A stretch of DNA of 64,000 nt from Candidatus Latescibacterota bacterium (lineage in GTDB: Bacteria > Latescibacterota > UBA2968 > UBA8231): contig JAJEIO010000062.1 of assembly GCA_022827835.1 (NCBI GenBank), positions 1 through 64,000 on the forward strand, written 5' to 3'. Below are positions 8,504-16,556 of the stretch, piece by piece. How positions within the stretch are numbered: the stretch's first letter is position 1; every line of letters begins with the position of its first letter. The position numbers and the translations under genes are program-made. Under the pieces are notes generated by a model. That model was not told where the DNA came from. It saw only the letters and a list, made by a program, of their open reading frames with translations, and made no database searches.

Positions 8504-10675
8504 TCAGATATCCACACAGTGTATCACCGCCACCTCGCCGAACCCTAGCGTCAGCTCAAAGGCTCCGTCGCAGAGTGCGAGGTTTTGTTCTCCTAGCAGG
8601 TCACGGGCTGCGCCTATCTGCCAGCGCGGTTGCACCCGCGTCCGCGCAGTGCGCCGTTCTACGTTGAGCGCGAAGATCAGCGACCCGCCCTGACGAGAGT
8701 GGCGGCGAAAGGCGACGATGCGGTCGCCGGTAAGTGTAAACCACGGCTCGACGCCCGCGGTTGCCAGCAGCGCGGTTGCTACCTCATCATGGACCAGTCC
8801 CGCTGGCGCTGGCACCCCAGGTTGTCCGGTCACTTGTGACGAAGCTGTAGCCGAGAGTGCAAACCCGTACCAGGTAAAGCGCCCATCGGTCGAGCGCACA
8901 CCAACCACCTCGTCGCCGATGGTGGCGATGGGCGCAGTGTCACCTTGGGTTTCTAGGATTGAATAGGTCGTTCCCGCCGGCAGGGCAAAGGTGCCACACT
9001 CCATCTGCACGACGTTTTTGCCAGTCCCAACATCGAAATCAGCGATAACATCAAAATCGGCGATCCGACAGTCGATGAGATCGCTAAGTCCCTCGGGCGG
9101 TTTAAAGCTCCAGTGGCCCTTGCCAGCAAAGGTGCCAAAGTAGCCATCGGCTACGAGGCGGAGGCTGTCAGTCGCTTGCAGCAGGCCGCGCAGGCGGGTG
9201 ATGGCCACCTCGTCGAGAACCGCGAAGTGCGGCAGGTAAACCAGCGAGTACTCGGACCAATCCATCGCTGGGGTCACCAAGTCCATAGCCACGCTTTGTG
9301 CCCATAGGGTGCGGTAGAGCGCTCGGTGGTGCTGGATGAATTGGACGCCTTGGTCGTTAAAATCAAATGCATCGTCGCTCGGGCCGCTGTAGGCAATGGC
9401 CACATCGGCGCGCGGAATGGACATCGGCAGATGGTCGGCGATGCGGTCGATCTGGGCAATGGTCGCCGTTGCCGCGTGGAGCCGCTGGGTCGGTTCGCCA
9501 TCGAGCGCGGCGATATTGAGTCCGGGTGCCTCGTACGTCATGTACTCGGGCCGATACTGCCAGAACATGGCTCCGGCACCGCCCTCGATCAGGGTCAGCC
9601 AGATATAGAGGGATGACTCTTGGCCCAAGGTCTTTTTTTCGGTCGGATGTAACCCGCCGACGAAGCTGCCGTAAATCTCTTCGTTCCACCATCGATTGTT
9701 GCGCCCTATGGCGCGGCACCACTGGAAGCCGTACGCCTCGCAGGCGATGCTGTACGGCTCGTCGGTGGTCAGCCGGTTGGACGAGTGGTGCGAAAGGCCC
9801 CAACTGTCGATCTGCGGACTGACTGTCTCGTGGTGGGGTGCTGGGTACGAGCCACCGTGCGAGCGCTGCTCGTGCGTCCCATCGAGCCGGTCGATTAAGT
9901 CGGCCATCCAGCCTAAGTGATCGGCCATGTTCTCGCGGTGGAACTGCAAGTACAGCCTCATCTCCACTGGCGCGGCTTTGCTGCGCGGAGCATCGACGTC
10001 CTCCCACGAGCGGTAGCGGCGCAGTAGCCGCTCGTTGAGCGCGTCGAGCGTGTAGTTGCGGTAGAGCCAGTCCTTGTACTTGGCAATGGTGTAGTCGTTG
10101 TAGGGAGGATACGGCTCAGGGGCCGTCCACGCGCCGGCGTAGCCAATGCCGTCCCAAGTGCCCCAGACGCCCAAGGCTTGGTGATCTTTGTAGCGCGGTA
10201 CAAATTGGCGCAGGTAGCGCTCGACATAGACTCGCCACATTGGGTGGTCGAAGTTGTGGGTCATCGCTCCGTGTGCGGCAAACGCGCCGGTCGTATTTTG
10301 TTGCACACTGCCGTCGCGGCGGACTATGCGCATGTCCGGATGGGAGCGCAGCATCCAGGCCGGGCAGGCCATGTGAGTGCCTAGCGGGGTATCGACCCAG
10401 ACTTTTAGACCGTGCTGGGCGGCTAGGTCAAAGAGCCAATCTAGGTCGTCGAATTCGTAGTGGTTAGGCAGAGTCTCGACCCAGTCCCAAGAATACCAGA
10501 CGCGGACGATGCTCATACCAGCGGCGCTAATCCGGCGAAAGTCCTCGTCCCAATACTCCGGTAGTGGCACGGGCGGGCGGTAGTATTCGATGCCGACCGG
10601 AAAGGGCCGGTCGAATACCTGATCGAGAGTTTTGTCGCGACTGCGCAACTGCATCCATTGGTCGCCGATGTGCAT
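8504..10675 (-). CDS. GH42-like (beta-galactosidase-type) protein lacking the usual acid/base Glu
   Basis: 723 residues, no signal peptide. Residues about 20-400 form a glycoside-hydrolase family 42/A-type TIM barrel (GIEYYRPPVPLPEYWDEDFRR, MSIVRVWYSWDWVETLPNHYEFDDLDWLFDLAAQHGLKVWVDTP). A middle domain (about 410-610) looks like the GH42 trimerisation domain, and a beta-rich C-terminal domain follows. Where GH42 enzymes have the W-x-x-(D)-N-E catalytic segment this protein reads GVWGTWDGIG, so the acid/base Glu appears absent. A Glu near WWNEEIYG is in the nucleophile region. It may be a divergent hydrolase or a non-catalytic sugar-binding relative. It is downstream of the sialidase-like gene with a 9-base gap, so the two form an operon. 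Confidence 0.75.
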   Translation of the reverse strand: MHIGDQWMQLRSRDKTLDQVFDRPFPVGIEYYRPPVPLPEYWDEDFRRISAAGMSIVRVWYSWDWVETLPNHYEFDDLDWLFDLAAQHGLKVWVDTPLGTHMACPAWMLRSHPDMRIVRRDGSVQQNTTGAFAAHGAMTHNFDHPMWRVYVERYLRQFVPRYKDHQALGVWGTWDGIGYAGAWTAPEPYPPYNDYTIAKYKDWLYRNYTLDALNERLLRRYRSWEDVDAPRSKAAPVEMRLYLQFHRENMADHLGWMADLIDRLDGTHEQRSHGGSYPAPHHETVSPQIDSWGLSHHSSNRLTTDEPYSIACEAYGFQWCRAIGRNNRWWNEEIYGSFVGGLHPTEKKTLGQESSLYIWLTLIEGGAGAMFWQYRPEYMTYEAPGLNIAALDGEPTQRLHAATATIAQIDRIADHLPMSIPRADVAIAYSGPSDDAFDFNDQGVQFIQHHRALYRTLWAQSVAMDLVTPAMDWSEYSLVYLPHFAVLDEVAITRLRGLLQATDSLRLVADGYFGTFAGKGHWSFKPPEGLSDLIDCRIADFDVIADFDVGTGKNVVQMECGTFALPAGTTYSILETQGDTAPIATIGDEVVGVRSTDGRFTWYGFALSATASSQVTGQPGVPAPAGLVHDEVATALLATAGVEPWFTLTGDRIVAFRRHSRQGGSLIFALNVERRTARTRVQPRWQIGAARDLLGEQNLALCDGAFELTLGFGEVAVIHCVDI

Positions 10676-10684
10676 GGTGGTCTC

Positions 10685-11773
10685 CTAGTGGGCTTCTACG
10701 CTAATCCGCAGATAGCGGATGTTGTGAATGTGGTCCTCGCGGCACCAGAAGGCCGCTAGCACGTCACCATCGGGCAGGCGCAAGAGGTTGGGAAAGCCAA
10801 AGTGCAGTTCGGCCAGCTCGGTAGCCGCGTCTCGCTCGCCAAGCATCCGCGATGCCGCGCCCTGCCACAGGGGAGCCTCTGCGAGGTGGACCCACTCGTC
10901 GCCTTGTATCTGGATGAGCACCGCCCACAGGCCAGCCGCGTCAGTGCGGCGCGTCAGGCACAGGACCCGGTCGCCGCCCAAGTGCAGCAACTTGGTCGTC
11001 TCTCCGGCGATTTCGGTCGAGCCACGGACGCTGAACGTTTTGCCGTCTGGTGCTATCGCGTAAGGTACCTTCATCAGGGTCTGACCTACTACCGAGTTAA
11101 AGGGCCAGGCCACCGCGAGGAGTCGCCCGCCCTCCAATTCCACGAGACTGACCTCGTGGTAGATCACTGCGCCTTGGGGATCGGCGAATAGCTCAATATA
11201 TTCGGGCCAAGTCTGGCCTTGGTCGCCAGAGATCAACGCCAGGGTTTTGAGTCCATCGGGCGCGTCCCCTTCCCAAGTCCGCAATAGGCCCGTGGGCAAG
11301 AGCAACCGGCCATCGCCGGTCTCGACAAAAGCGTGACAGACCTCGTAAGGGCCGGCCAGCGGCGGCTCAATCTCCTGCGGCCCTTGCCAGTGGGTCCCGT
11401 CGCGGCTGCGGAGCACGAACCAGTCGCCTTGCTCTACGCCGTACGTCTCGGGATTCCAGCCGCTAGTCTCGGGATGATGGCAATAGCTGCGCCGTCCCGC
11501 GCCGATCAAGGTTCCATCGGCCAGAGTGCTGATGCGGACAGTGCGGCGGGCGGGCGCGGCAACGGGATCAGTGAAAAATGACACTGGCTCGCTCCACGAA
11601 CGGCCGCCATCGGTCGAGCGCGCAAGATAGGTGCAATAATCAAGGGCACCGATGGTCTCGCCCAAGTCGTAGGCGGCTAGTAGGTCGCCGTTGGGCAATA
11701 GCGCTAGGGTTGGGTGCCAGGCGTGGAGCGTGGAATCGCGATAGATGAGGCCAGTGGCGCGGAGTTCGATCAT
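10685..11773 (-). CDS. Sialidase/neuraminidase-like BNR-repeat protein
   Basis: 362 residues. Several Asp-box motifs (S-x-D-x-G-x-x-W) are visible: STDGGRSW near residue 53, SRDGTHW near 145 and SGDQGQTW near 205, spaced as in six-bladed beta-propeller sialidases. The start HPTLALLPNGDLLAAYD and the end FPNLLRLPDGDVLAAFWCRED are also typical. No signal peptide is seen, so it is probably cytoplasmic or exported by another route. Family members in this kind of genome are often annotated exo-alpha-sialidase without proof. First gene of a two-gene operon with the GH42-like gene. Confidence 0.8.
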   Translation of the reverse strand: MIELRATGLIYRDSTLHAWHPTLALLPNGDLLAAYDLGETIGALDYCTYLARSTDGGRSWSEPVSFFTDPVAAPARRTVRISTLADGTLIGAGRRSYCHHPETSGWNPETYGVEQGDWFVLRSRDGTHWQGPQEIEPPLAGPYEVCHAFVETGDGRLLLPTGLLRTWEGDAPDGLKTLALISGDQGQTWPEYIELFADPQGAVIYHEVSLVELEGGRLLAVAWPFNSVVGQTLMKVPYAIAPDGKTFSVRGSTEIAGETTKLLHLGGDRVLCLTRRTDAAGLWAVLIQIQGDEWVHLAEAPLWQGAASRMLGERDAATELAELHFGFPNLLRLPDGDVLAAFWCREDHIHNIRYLRISVEAH

Positions 11774-11922
11774 GGGGATTCCTAGGGTGGAGGATTGACT
11801 AGGGGAATCGGGGGAATAATATGGAGCTAGGTTTTTAGCACCAAATTTTTAATTTGTTCCCAAAGGTTAGATATGTACATTCCAAGTAAAGTCCCTATTA
11901 CCATTTCGAGAGGAGACCTATC

Positions 11923-12720
11923 ATGCTACGTAAGATAGCCTTCTTGTGTGCTCTATGCGCTTTGCCTGCTGCTGGCCAAGATAGACTGCTGGGTACTTGG
12001 GAATACAGCACAGATAGTATCGAGAGTTTTGGCATTTACTGGGAGCACTTTGACACTCTAGAGGAGTTGACCATTGAAAATGGCACCCGTTACTACGTCA
12101 CGTCGCCTGGGCAATTGACCCACCGCTTGACCATCAGAGAAGACGGTACCTTTCACTTCGACGAAGTGATTGTCTATTACTACGGCGACGATCTCGACGA
12201 CCAAACTCCGCGATTCACCGTGAAGGGGGAACCGGTGCTGGTGCTTGATTACCCCGGCGACGATCTCGACGACGGGCTCGCAGAATCAGACGAAGACCTT
12301 GCTCTCGCCGATACCGCTGGCGACAGCCAGTTAGTAAACTATAGCGGGACGGGTACTTGGCACACCGCTGGCGACAGCCTGTGGATGGAGGTGGACGAAG
12401 CCACTATATCTTCTCAGGGTACCGAGATCAACCTATCCGAACTACCCGCTGAGATGCTCCATCAGTTTCGTGCGATGGCCGCTTTGGAAGGGGAAGAAAT
12501 CTCCGCAGAGGAGCTCGCTGACTTAGAGAAATTTCTCACCGTCTTCCCCTTCCTTCTCAAAGAGCAGCTATCTTTCGTCGGCACCTACCAACTCGAAGGC
12601 CAGAGCCTTTCGCTCTCTTCCCTATGGGACAGCATGGAGCGCATCCGCGTGTACATGCGCCCTGCTGGTGCTACGGCCGTGACCCCCATCAGTTGGGGTG
12701 CTCTCAAGGCCGGCTGGTAA
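11923..12720 (+). CDS. Secreted acidic protein of unknown function (lipocalin-like pattern)
   Basis: 265 residues with GAGGAG upstream of the ATG. A short signal peptide (MLRKIAFLCALCALPAAG) is followed by LLGTWEYS, the opening of lipocalin-like or META-type beta-barrel domains, and alternating strands. The middle contains a repeated GDDLDD acidic motif (about residues 87-92 and 110-115), which might bind calcium. I do not recognise the family. It is transcribed alone and ends at a strong terminator. A decayed copy of its 5' region appears to lie at about 14.6 kb. Confidence 0.75.
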   Translation: MLRKIAFLCALCALPAAGQDRLLGTWEYSTDSIESFGIYWEHFDTLEELTIENGTRYYVTSPGQLTHRLTIREDGTFHFDEVIVYYYGDDLDDQTPRFTVKGEPVLVLDYPGDDLDDGLAESDEDLALADTAGDSQLVNYSGTGTWHTAGDSLWMEVDEATISSQGTEINLSELPAEMLHQFRAMAALEGEEISAEELADLEKFLTVFPFLLKEQLSFVGTYQLEGQSLSLSSLWDSMERIRVYMRPAGATAVTPISWGALKAGW

Positions 12721-12769
12721 AAGCGTCGGCGAATTTCTGAGCGAAACTAAAGGCTCCTTCACAGGGAAA

Positions 12770-12803
12770 CCCCCGGCCCTTACGATTAGGGTCGGGGGCT
12801 TTT
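12770..12803 (+). terminator. Intrinsic terminator after the lipocalin-like gene
   Basis: Ten-base-pair stem CCCCCGGCCC / GGGTCGGGGG (one G-T wobble) with a 9-base loop, followed by C and TTTT. Confidence 0.85.
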
Positions 12804-12880
12804 GCTTGCCGGGTTGGGCTCTTCAGGTATATAATTTCAGATTTTTAACGGATGTTACGCATCTGCTCCGAAGCGATAGA

Positions 12881-12956
12881 TGTAGGGGCGTCCTCAAGCG
12901 CCACCGCGCATTCGGCCAGCGGTCCGACGAGGGCAACCACGAGGGTTGATCCTACA
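12881..12956. repeat. REP/MITE-like palindromic repeat relic
   Basis: The segment begins TGTAGGGGCG and ends TTGATCCTACA, so the outer bases are inverted repeats (TGTAGG / CCTACA). Near the right end is CAACC-acgag-GGTTG. The sequence GGGCAACCACGAGGGTTG next to ...CCTACA is a pattern I know from dispersed palindromic repeats in several bacterial phyla. Only one copy was seen here. It lies in the 275-base gap between the lipocalin-like gene and the TIM-barrel gene. Confidence 0.45.
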
Positions 12957-12995
12957 ATACGTAACGTCAGTTTTTAATACGCGGAGGACGCACTC

Positions 12996-14555
12996 ATGTC
13001 CAAACCCCGCCTGATGTTTGAAAACGACTCGCGCCACACCTTGCTTTACATGTGCGAGCCACCCGTCGCGCAGGAGGGATGCGAGGCTGTGATCGATGAG
13101 CTATTGGGAACGCCGATTGAGGCGTTGGTCTTCAACCTCGGCTTCGGCAATGCCTTTTTGCACGACACCCAAGTGGCCGACCACTGGGGTCCAGAGACGG
13201 CGGCCACCGCTCAGTTCCGGCCGGAGGACGACCACCACTGGGATCACCTCGTCTTTCAGCGCGCCTATCGCAATGCCCAGCAGCTCATCGCCGAGGGACG
13301 CGATCTGCTACACATCGTCTGCGACCGCGCACGGGCCAAGGGGCTGCTGATCTATCCCTCGCTCCAAGTGCAGGCCGACTTAGGCGAGGGCTTGCGGATC
13401 GGCGATACCCAGTTGGCCGACTTTGCGCGACCAGAAGTCCGCGAGATGCGCTTTGCCCTGATTGAGGAAACCCTGCAAAACTATCCGGTGGATGGCTTTG
13501 AACTCAACCTCAATCACTACGCTGGCGGAGCCTTCTTTCACCCGGACGACATGGAGCGCGGCCGGAGCATCTTCACCGACTGGCTTCAGCGCGTGCGCGA
13601 GGCCGTCAAGCAAAGCGGCCCCGACCGCGAGCTGGCCCTGCGCATTCCCACTAGCATCGCTGGTTGCCGGTCCATTGGCCTAGACCCAGAAACGTGGATT
13701 CGCGAGGGGATTGCCGATGTTTTGGTCGCGGAAAACTTCGCGTCCATGTCGCTGATTGACGCGACTGCGGATTTTCGGTCTTTGATTGCGGCGGCCCAAG
13801 ACGCGGAGTGTCGAATCCACGGAGTCATCCGCAACAACGTGGATTCGGATCGGCTGGGTGCGGCCCCCATTGCCATGGTGCGCGCCGCTGCGACCAACTA
13901 CTGGGCACAGGGCGTCGATGGGCTGAATTTGGTCCATTGGGCCGGTAATTGGCCGTACGGCCCAGCTTTCTACGAACAACTCCGCGAGTTGCCGCACCCG
14001 GACGTGATGGCGGTCAAAGACAAAATCTACGCGGTCCCCACGCCTACCGGGCGTTCAACCGCACAGCCGAGAACCGAGCCGGGACTCGTCATGCAGCTAC
14101 CGGCCTCGCTGTCGCTAGAGCAGCCCGTAGCACTAGAACTGTCGATCAGCGACGATCTGCCGCGCTGGGGTGCGGCGGGACGAGTCCACGAGGTCATCTT
14201 GCGGATACGACTGATGCGCGCTACCGACCGCGACCGCCTTAGCTTTAAGCTAAACGAGGACGAATTACCAGCGCATATTATGCGCAAGATCGACCACATC
14301 TATCAGATGACCGCGCCGCGTTACCGCTCGCATTCGAGTTACTGGTTCGTCTTCCGGCTGGACGAGGCCCACTGGCCGGTGCAGGGAACCAACGTCGTAG
14401 AGGTCACCTTGCACGAGCGCGATCCAGAGGCTACGCCGCTCCTCTATGTGCGGGATGTGGAACTGGAGGTGCGCTACCTGCGCGGCAAGAGCACTTATCG
14501 CGGCGTACACAACACCGACCCGGACTTGGGGCCTTATGAATGCGGCGTTACTTGA
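12996..14555 (+). CDS. TIM-barrel glycoside-hydrolase-like protein of unknown specificity
   Basis: 519 residues with GCGGAGGACG before the ATG. Residues about 10-340 read as a (beta/alpha)8 barrel of the glycosidase type: LIYPSLQVQADLG, then VDGFELNLNHYAGGAFF, the strand DVLVAENFASMSL and GVDGLNLVHWAGNWPYGP. The acidic residues in FELN and LVAENF sit at strand ends where glycosidases place catalytic carboxylates. The C-terminal 160 residues are beta-rich, a likely carbohydrate-binding or accessory domain. No signal peptide. The specific family is not recognised. It stands alone, on the strand opposite to the sialidase/GH42 pair. Confidence 0.6.
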   Translation: MSKPRLMFENDSRHTLLYMCEPPVAQEGCEAVIDELLGTPIEALVFNLGFGNAFLHDTQVADHWGPETAATAQFRPEDDHHWDHLVFQRAYRNAQQLIAEGRDLLHIVCDRARAKGLLIYPSLQVQADLGEGLRIGDTQLADFARPEVREMRFALIEETLQNYPVDGFELNLNHYAGGAFFHPDDMERGRSIFTDWLQRVREAVKQSGPDRELALRIPTSIAGCRSIGLDPETWIREGIADVLVAENFASMSLIDATADFRSLIAAAQDAECRIHGVIRNNVDSDRLGAAPIAMVRAAATNYWAQGVDGLNLVHWAGNWPYGPAFYEQLRELPHPDVMAVKDKIYAVPTPTGRSTAQPRTEPGLVMQLPASLSLEQPVALELSISDDLPRWGAAGRVHEVILRIRLMRATDRDRLSFKLNEDELPAHIMRKIDHIYQMTAPRYRSHSSYWFVFRLDEAHWPVQGTNVVEVTLHERDPEATPLLYVRDVELEVRYLRGKSTYRGVHNTDPDLGPYECGVT

Positions 14556-14648
14556 AAGCTCCGACGTCGGCAATGGAAACTTTTTGATCTGAAAGGTCGG
14601 GGATGTAGATTGTACCTATACCATTTCCTACCTAAGGGGAAACCTGTC

Positions 14649-14741
14649 ATGTTGCGCGGTACAGCTATCTTATACTACCGCCGTGACCCACACCAAGTTG
14701 GGGGCGCTGAGGTCCAACCGATAAACACATCGGCCAATTAA
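14649..14741 (+). pseudogene. Relic of the 5' end of the lipocalin-like gene (30 codons)
   Basis: The stretch from about 14590 (GAAAGGT..GGATGTA.ATT, then TACCATTTC, then AACCTGTCATG) follows the same order of short matches as the 5' region of the gene at 11923 (AAAGGT..ATATGTACATT, then TACCATTTC, then GACCTATCATG). The frame starts MLRGTAIL compared with MLRKIAFL and ends after 30 codons without a signal-peptide continuation. I read it as a decayed partial duplicate, not a functional gene. Confidence 0.4.
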
Positions 14742-14754
14742 TGCGGAGGAAATC

Positions 14755-15216
14755 ATGGCTAGCCATCTCGAAGATGTCGAGTACAAAAACGGCAAAAAAC
14801 ACGGCCCTTGGGTGCTGTACTACGCCGACGGCGGCAAGCGGCGCGAAGGCGCTTTTGACATGGGCAAAAAGACGGGCAAATGGGTCGAGTACCACAGAAA
14901 CGGCCAGCCCGCTAGTGTCAACCACTACCAAGAAAATCAGCTCACCGGCGACCACGTAGCCTACTACGAAAACGGCAAACGGAAACAGGCTGGGCAGTTC
15001 AATGAACACCGCGGCAAGAGCACGGACGGGCGCAAGAAGGGCACGTGGACTTTTTACGCCACCGACGGCGAAACGGTCTGGCGGCGCATTACCTACAAAG
15101 ACGGCCGTCGCTGCCGCGAGGACGAGCATCCCCTCGGCTTGTGTCCGGATTGCGACAAGCCGGTGGAATCGCCCGCGTGGGAGCACTGTCCCCGCTGCGC
15201 CGCCGAGTTGATCTAA
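14755..15216 (+). CDS. MORN_2-repeat protein with C-terminal zinc ribbon
   Basis: 153 residues after GCGGAGG. Four or more MORN-variant repeats (YKNGKKHGPWVLYYADGGKR, MGKKTGKWVEYHRNGQ, GDHVAYYENGKRKQAGQF, KKGTWTFYATDGE) cover residues 8-125. These repeats are common in YwqK-type proteins and other bacterial surface or antitoxin-like proteins. The last 30 residues hold two CxxC knuckles (CPDC and CPRC), a zinc ribbon expected to bind one Zn. No signal peptide, so cytoplasmic. The combination of MORN repeats and a zinc ribbon is unusual. Function unknown. Confidence 0.8.
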   Translation: MASHLEDVEYKNGKKHGPWVLYYADGGKRREGAFDMGKKTGKWVEYHRNGQPASVNHYQENQLTGDHVAYYENGKRKQAGQFNEHRGKSTDGRKKGTWTFYATDGETVWRRITYKDGRRCREDEHPLGLCPDCDKPVESPAWEHCPRCAAELI

Positions 15217-15260
15217 ACCGTTCGTTTGCAGAATCGACCAGCAACCTATAGGAGAACGCC

Positions 15261-16082
15261 ATGAGCGAGCATAGTGCCGCGTCCGTGCCCATGACCGCAG
15301 AGCAGAAGTTTTTTTTCGACCTGCAAGGCTGGATTTTGTTGCCCTCGGTGCTGTCCGAAGCGGAAATCTCAGCGATGAAAGCCGAGGTGTACGACGGTGC
15401 CAAACAGGGCTATCAAGGTGCCTTGCAGGAACTGTTGGACCATCCGGCGGTGGTCGGCATTCTCTCCGAGATCCTCGCTGAAGAGCCGTACCTCGGGGAC
15501 GAGTACTACAGCTTCCGCTGTGAAAATTCCTTTATCACAGTGCGGCACGCCGGCTGGAAAAGCACTGACAACGGCACCGGCCTGCCGCATGTGGTGCGGC
15601 CGCCGCAACAGGCCAATGCCATGCGCTATCAAGTGGCGGGCAACAAGATATTTTCCGGGCTGACGCGAGTGGTGTGGGAGCTTGAAGAAGTGAAAGCTGG
15701 CCAAGGAGGCACCACGTTTCTCTCCGGTTCGCACAAGGCCCATTTCAACTACGGCGGCCCCGACCCAAACCGGCCCAATATCGGCGAGTCGCCCTGGGAG
15801 GAACGCATGCGCGCGTCCATGGCCCAATATAGCTGCCCGCCCGGCTCGGCCATTGTCTTCACCGAAAGCCTGCTGCACGCAGCCAACGATTGGCGCAATT
15901 CAGACAATCCTCGCTGCGCTGTCTTCAATTGCTACAATTCCCTGTGGGCGCAATGGCACCGGCTCAACCTCAGCCACGAGGTCATCGAAGCCATGCCGCC
16001 CAAGCGCCGCTCGCTGTTCCGCGGCACGTGGCAAATAGGCGGCGATAATCGCGCCTATTCGATGGATAATCGTTCGGTTTAA
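15261..16082 (+). CDS. Phytanoyl-CoA-dioxygenase-like (PhyH) family protein
   Basis: 273 residues with TAGGAG before the ATG. The fold pattern of PhyH-type Fe(II)/2-oxoglutarate enzymes is visible: FFFDLQGWILLPSVLSEAEI at the N-terminus, the core IFSGLTRVVWELEEVKAGQGGTTFLSGSHKAHF, and CPPGSAIVFTESLLHAANDW with the distal iron-binding His. A standard H-x-D is not obvious before the core strand; RHAGW is the nearest His. Metal binding may be altered. Substrate unknown. A degraded copy of its last 80 bases lies at 24.7 kb. A small hairpin terminator follows at 16.19 kb. Confidence 0.8.
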   Translation: MSEHSAASVPMTAEQKFFFDLQGWILLPSVLSEAEISAMKAEVYDGAKQGYQGALQELLDHPAVVGILSEILAEEPYLGDEYYSFRCENSFITVRHAGWKSTDNGTGLPHVVRPPQQANAMRYQVAGNKIFSGLTRVVWELEEVKAGQGGTTFLSGSHKAHFNYGGPDPNRPNIGESPWEERMRASMAQYSCPPGSAIVFTESLLHAANDWRNSDNPRCAVFNCYNSLWAQWHRLNLSHEVIEAMPPKRRSLFRGTWQIGGDNRAYSMDNRSV

Positions 16083-16112
16083 AGTCGCTAGCATATAGAG
16101 AGGAAGTAAACT

Positions 16113-16277
16113 ATGCCCAAACCCGTCGCCGATAGACCGCTCAATGCGCGCCTCTATCCCGAAGGAGGCCCCGGACGCCAACTCAAGGCCCGTTTGCGGG
16201 CCTTTTTGCCTTCTCATTGGCGGCGGCGCTACGTGGCGACGAAGTGCGGGCGCAGGCGGCCAATGAACTGGGCTTGA
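16113..16277 (+). pseudogene. Truncated small reading frame downstream of the PhyH gene
   Basis: An ATG with a good GAGGAAG site begins MPKPVADRPLNARLYPEGG and runs 54 residues to a TGA at 16275-16277, but it crosses a terminator-like hairpin and overlaps the TPR fragment in another frame. It looks like the start of a gene whose body has been replaced. Not recognised. Confidence 0.3.
16185..16207 (+). terminator. Intrinsic terminator downstream of the PhyH gene
   Basis: Stem AAGGCCCG / CGGGCCTT with a TTTG loop and a run of five T starting at 16203. Compact and canonical. Confidence 0.75.
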
Positions 16278-16495
16278 TCGAGATCCGGCAAGGGGCGTTG
16301 GAGCGGGCGGTTGATTATTTTGCCATAGCCCTAAAAGCCGCGCCCGGCAATCACTTGATCGCCTTTAATTTGGGGGCGGCCTACCACGACTTGGGCCGAT
16401 TCGACAAGGCGGCCGAGTTCTACCGCCTGACTCTGAGCTTGGCCCCTGAGTACGCCAAAGCCCAGCGCGCGTTAGCGCGATTGCAGGAGCGATAG
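16217..16495 (+). pseudogene. TPR-domain fragment
   Basis: 92 residues from a TTG with no convincing ribosome site, forming two or three TPR units (ANELGLIEIRQGALERAVDYFAIAL; HLIAFNLGAAYHDLGRFDKAAEFY). It looks like the C-terminal piece of a larger TPR gene and lies directly behind a terminator. A second, more decayed copy of about 100 bases of it occurs at 23.97 kb. It could still be a short expressed protein. Confidence 0.5.
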
Positions 16496-16556
16496 AGTAA
16501 TCTGGGCTGAGGGCCGCAGCGTCAGAATTCTACTCTTTGTGGCTGAGGCGCGGGAA

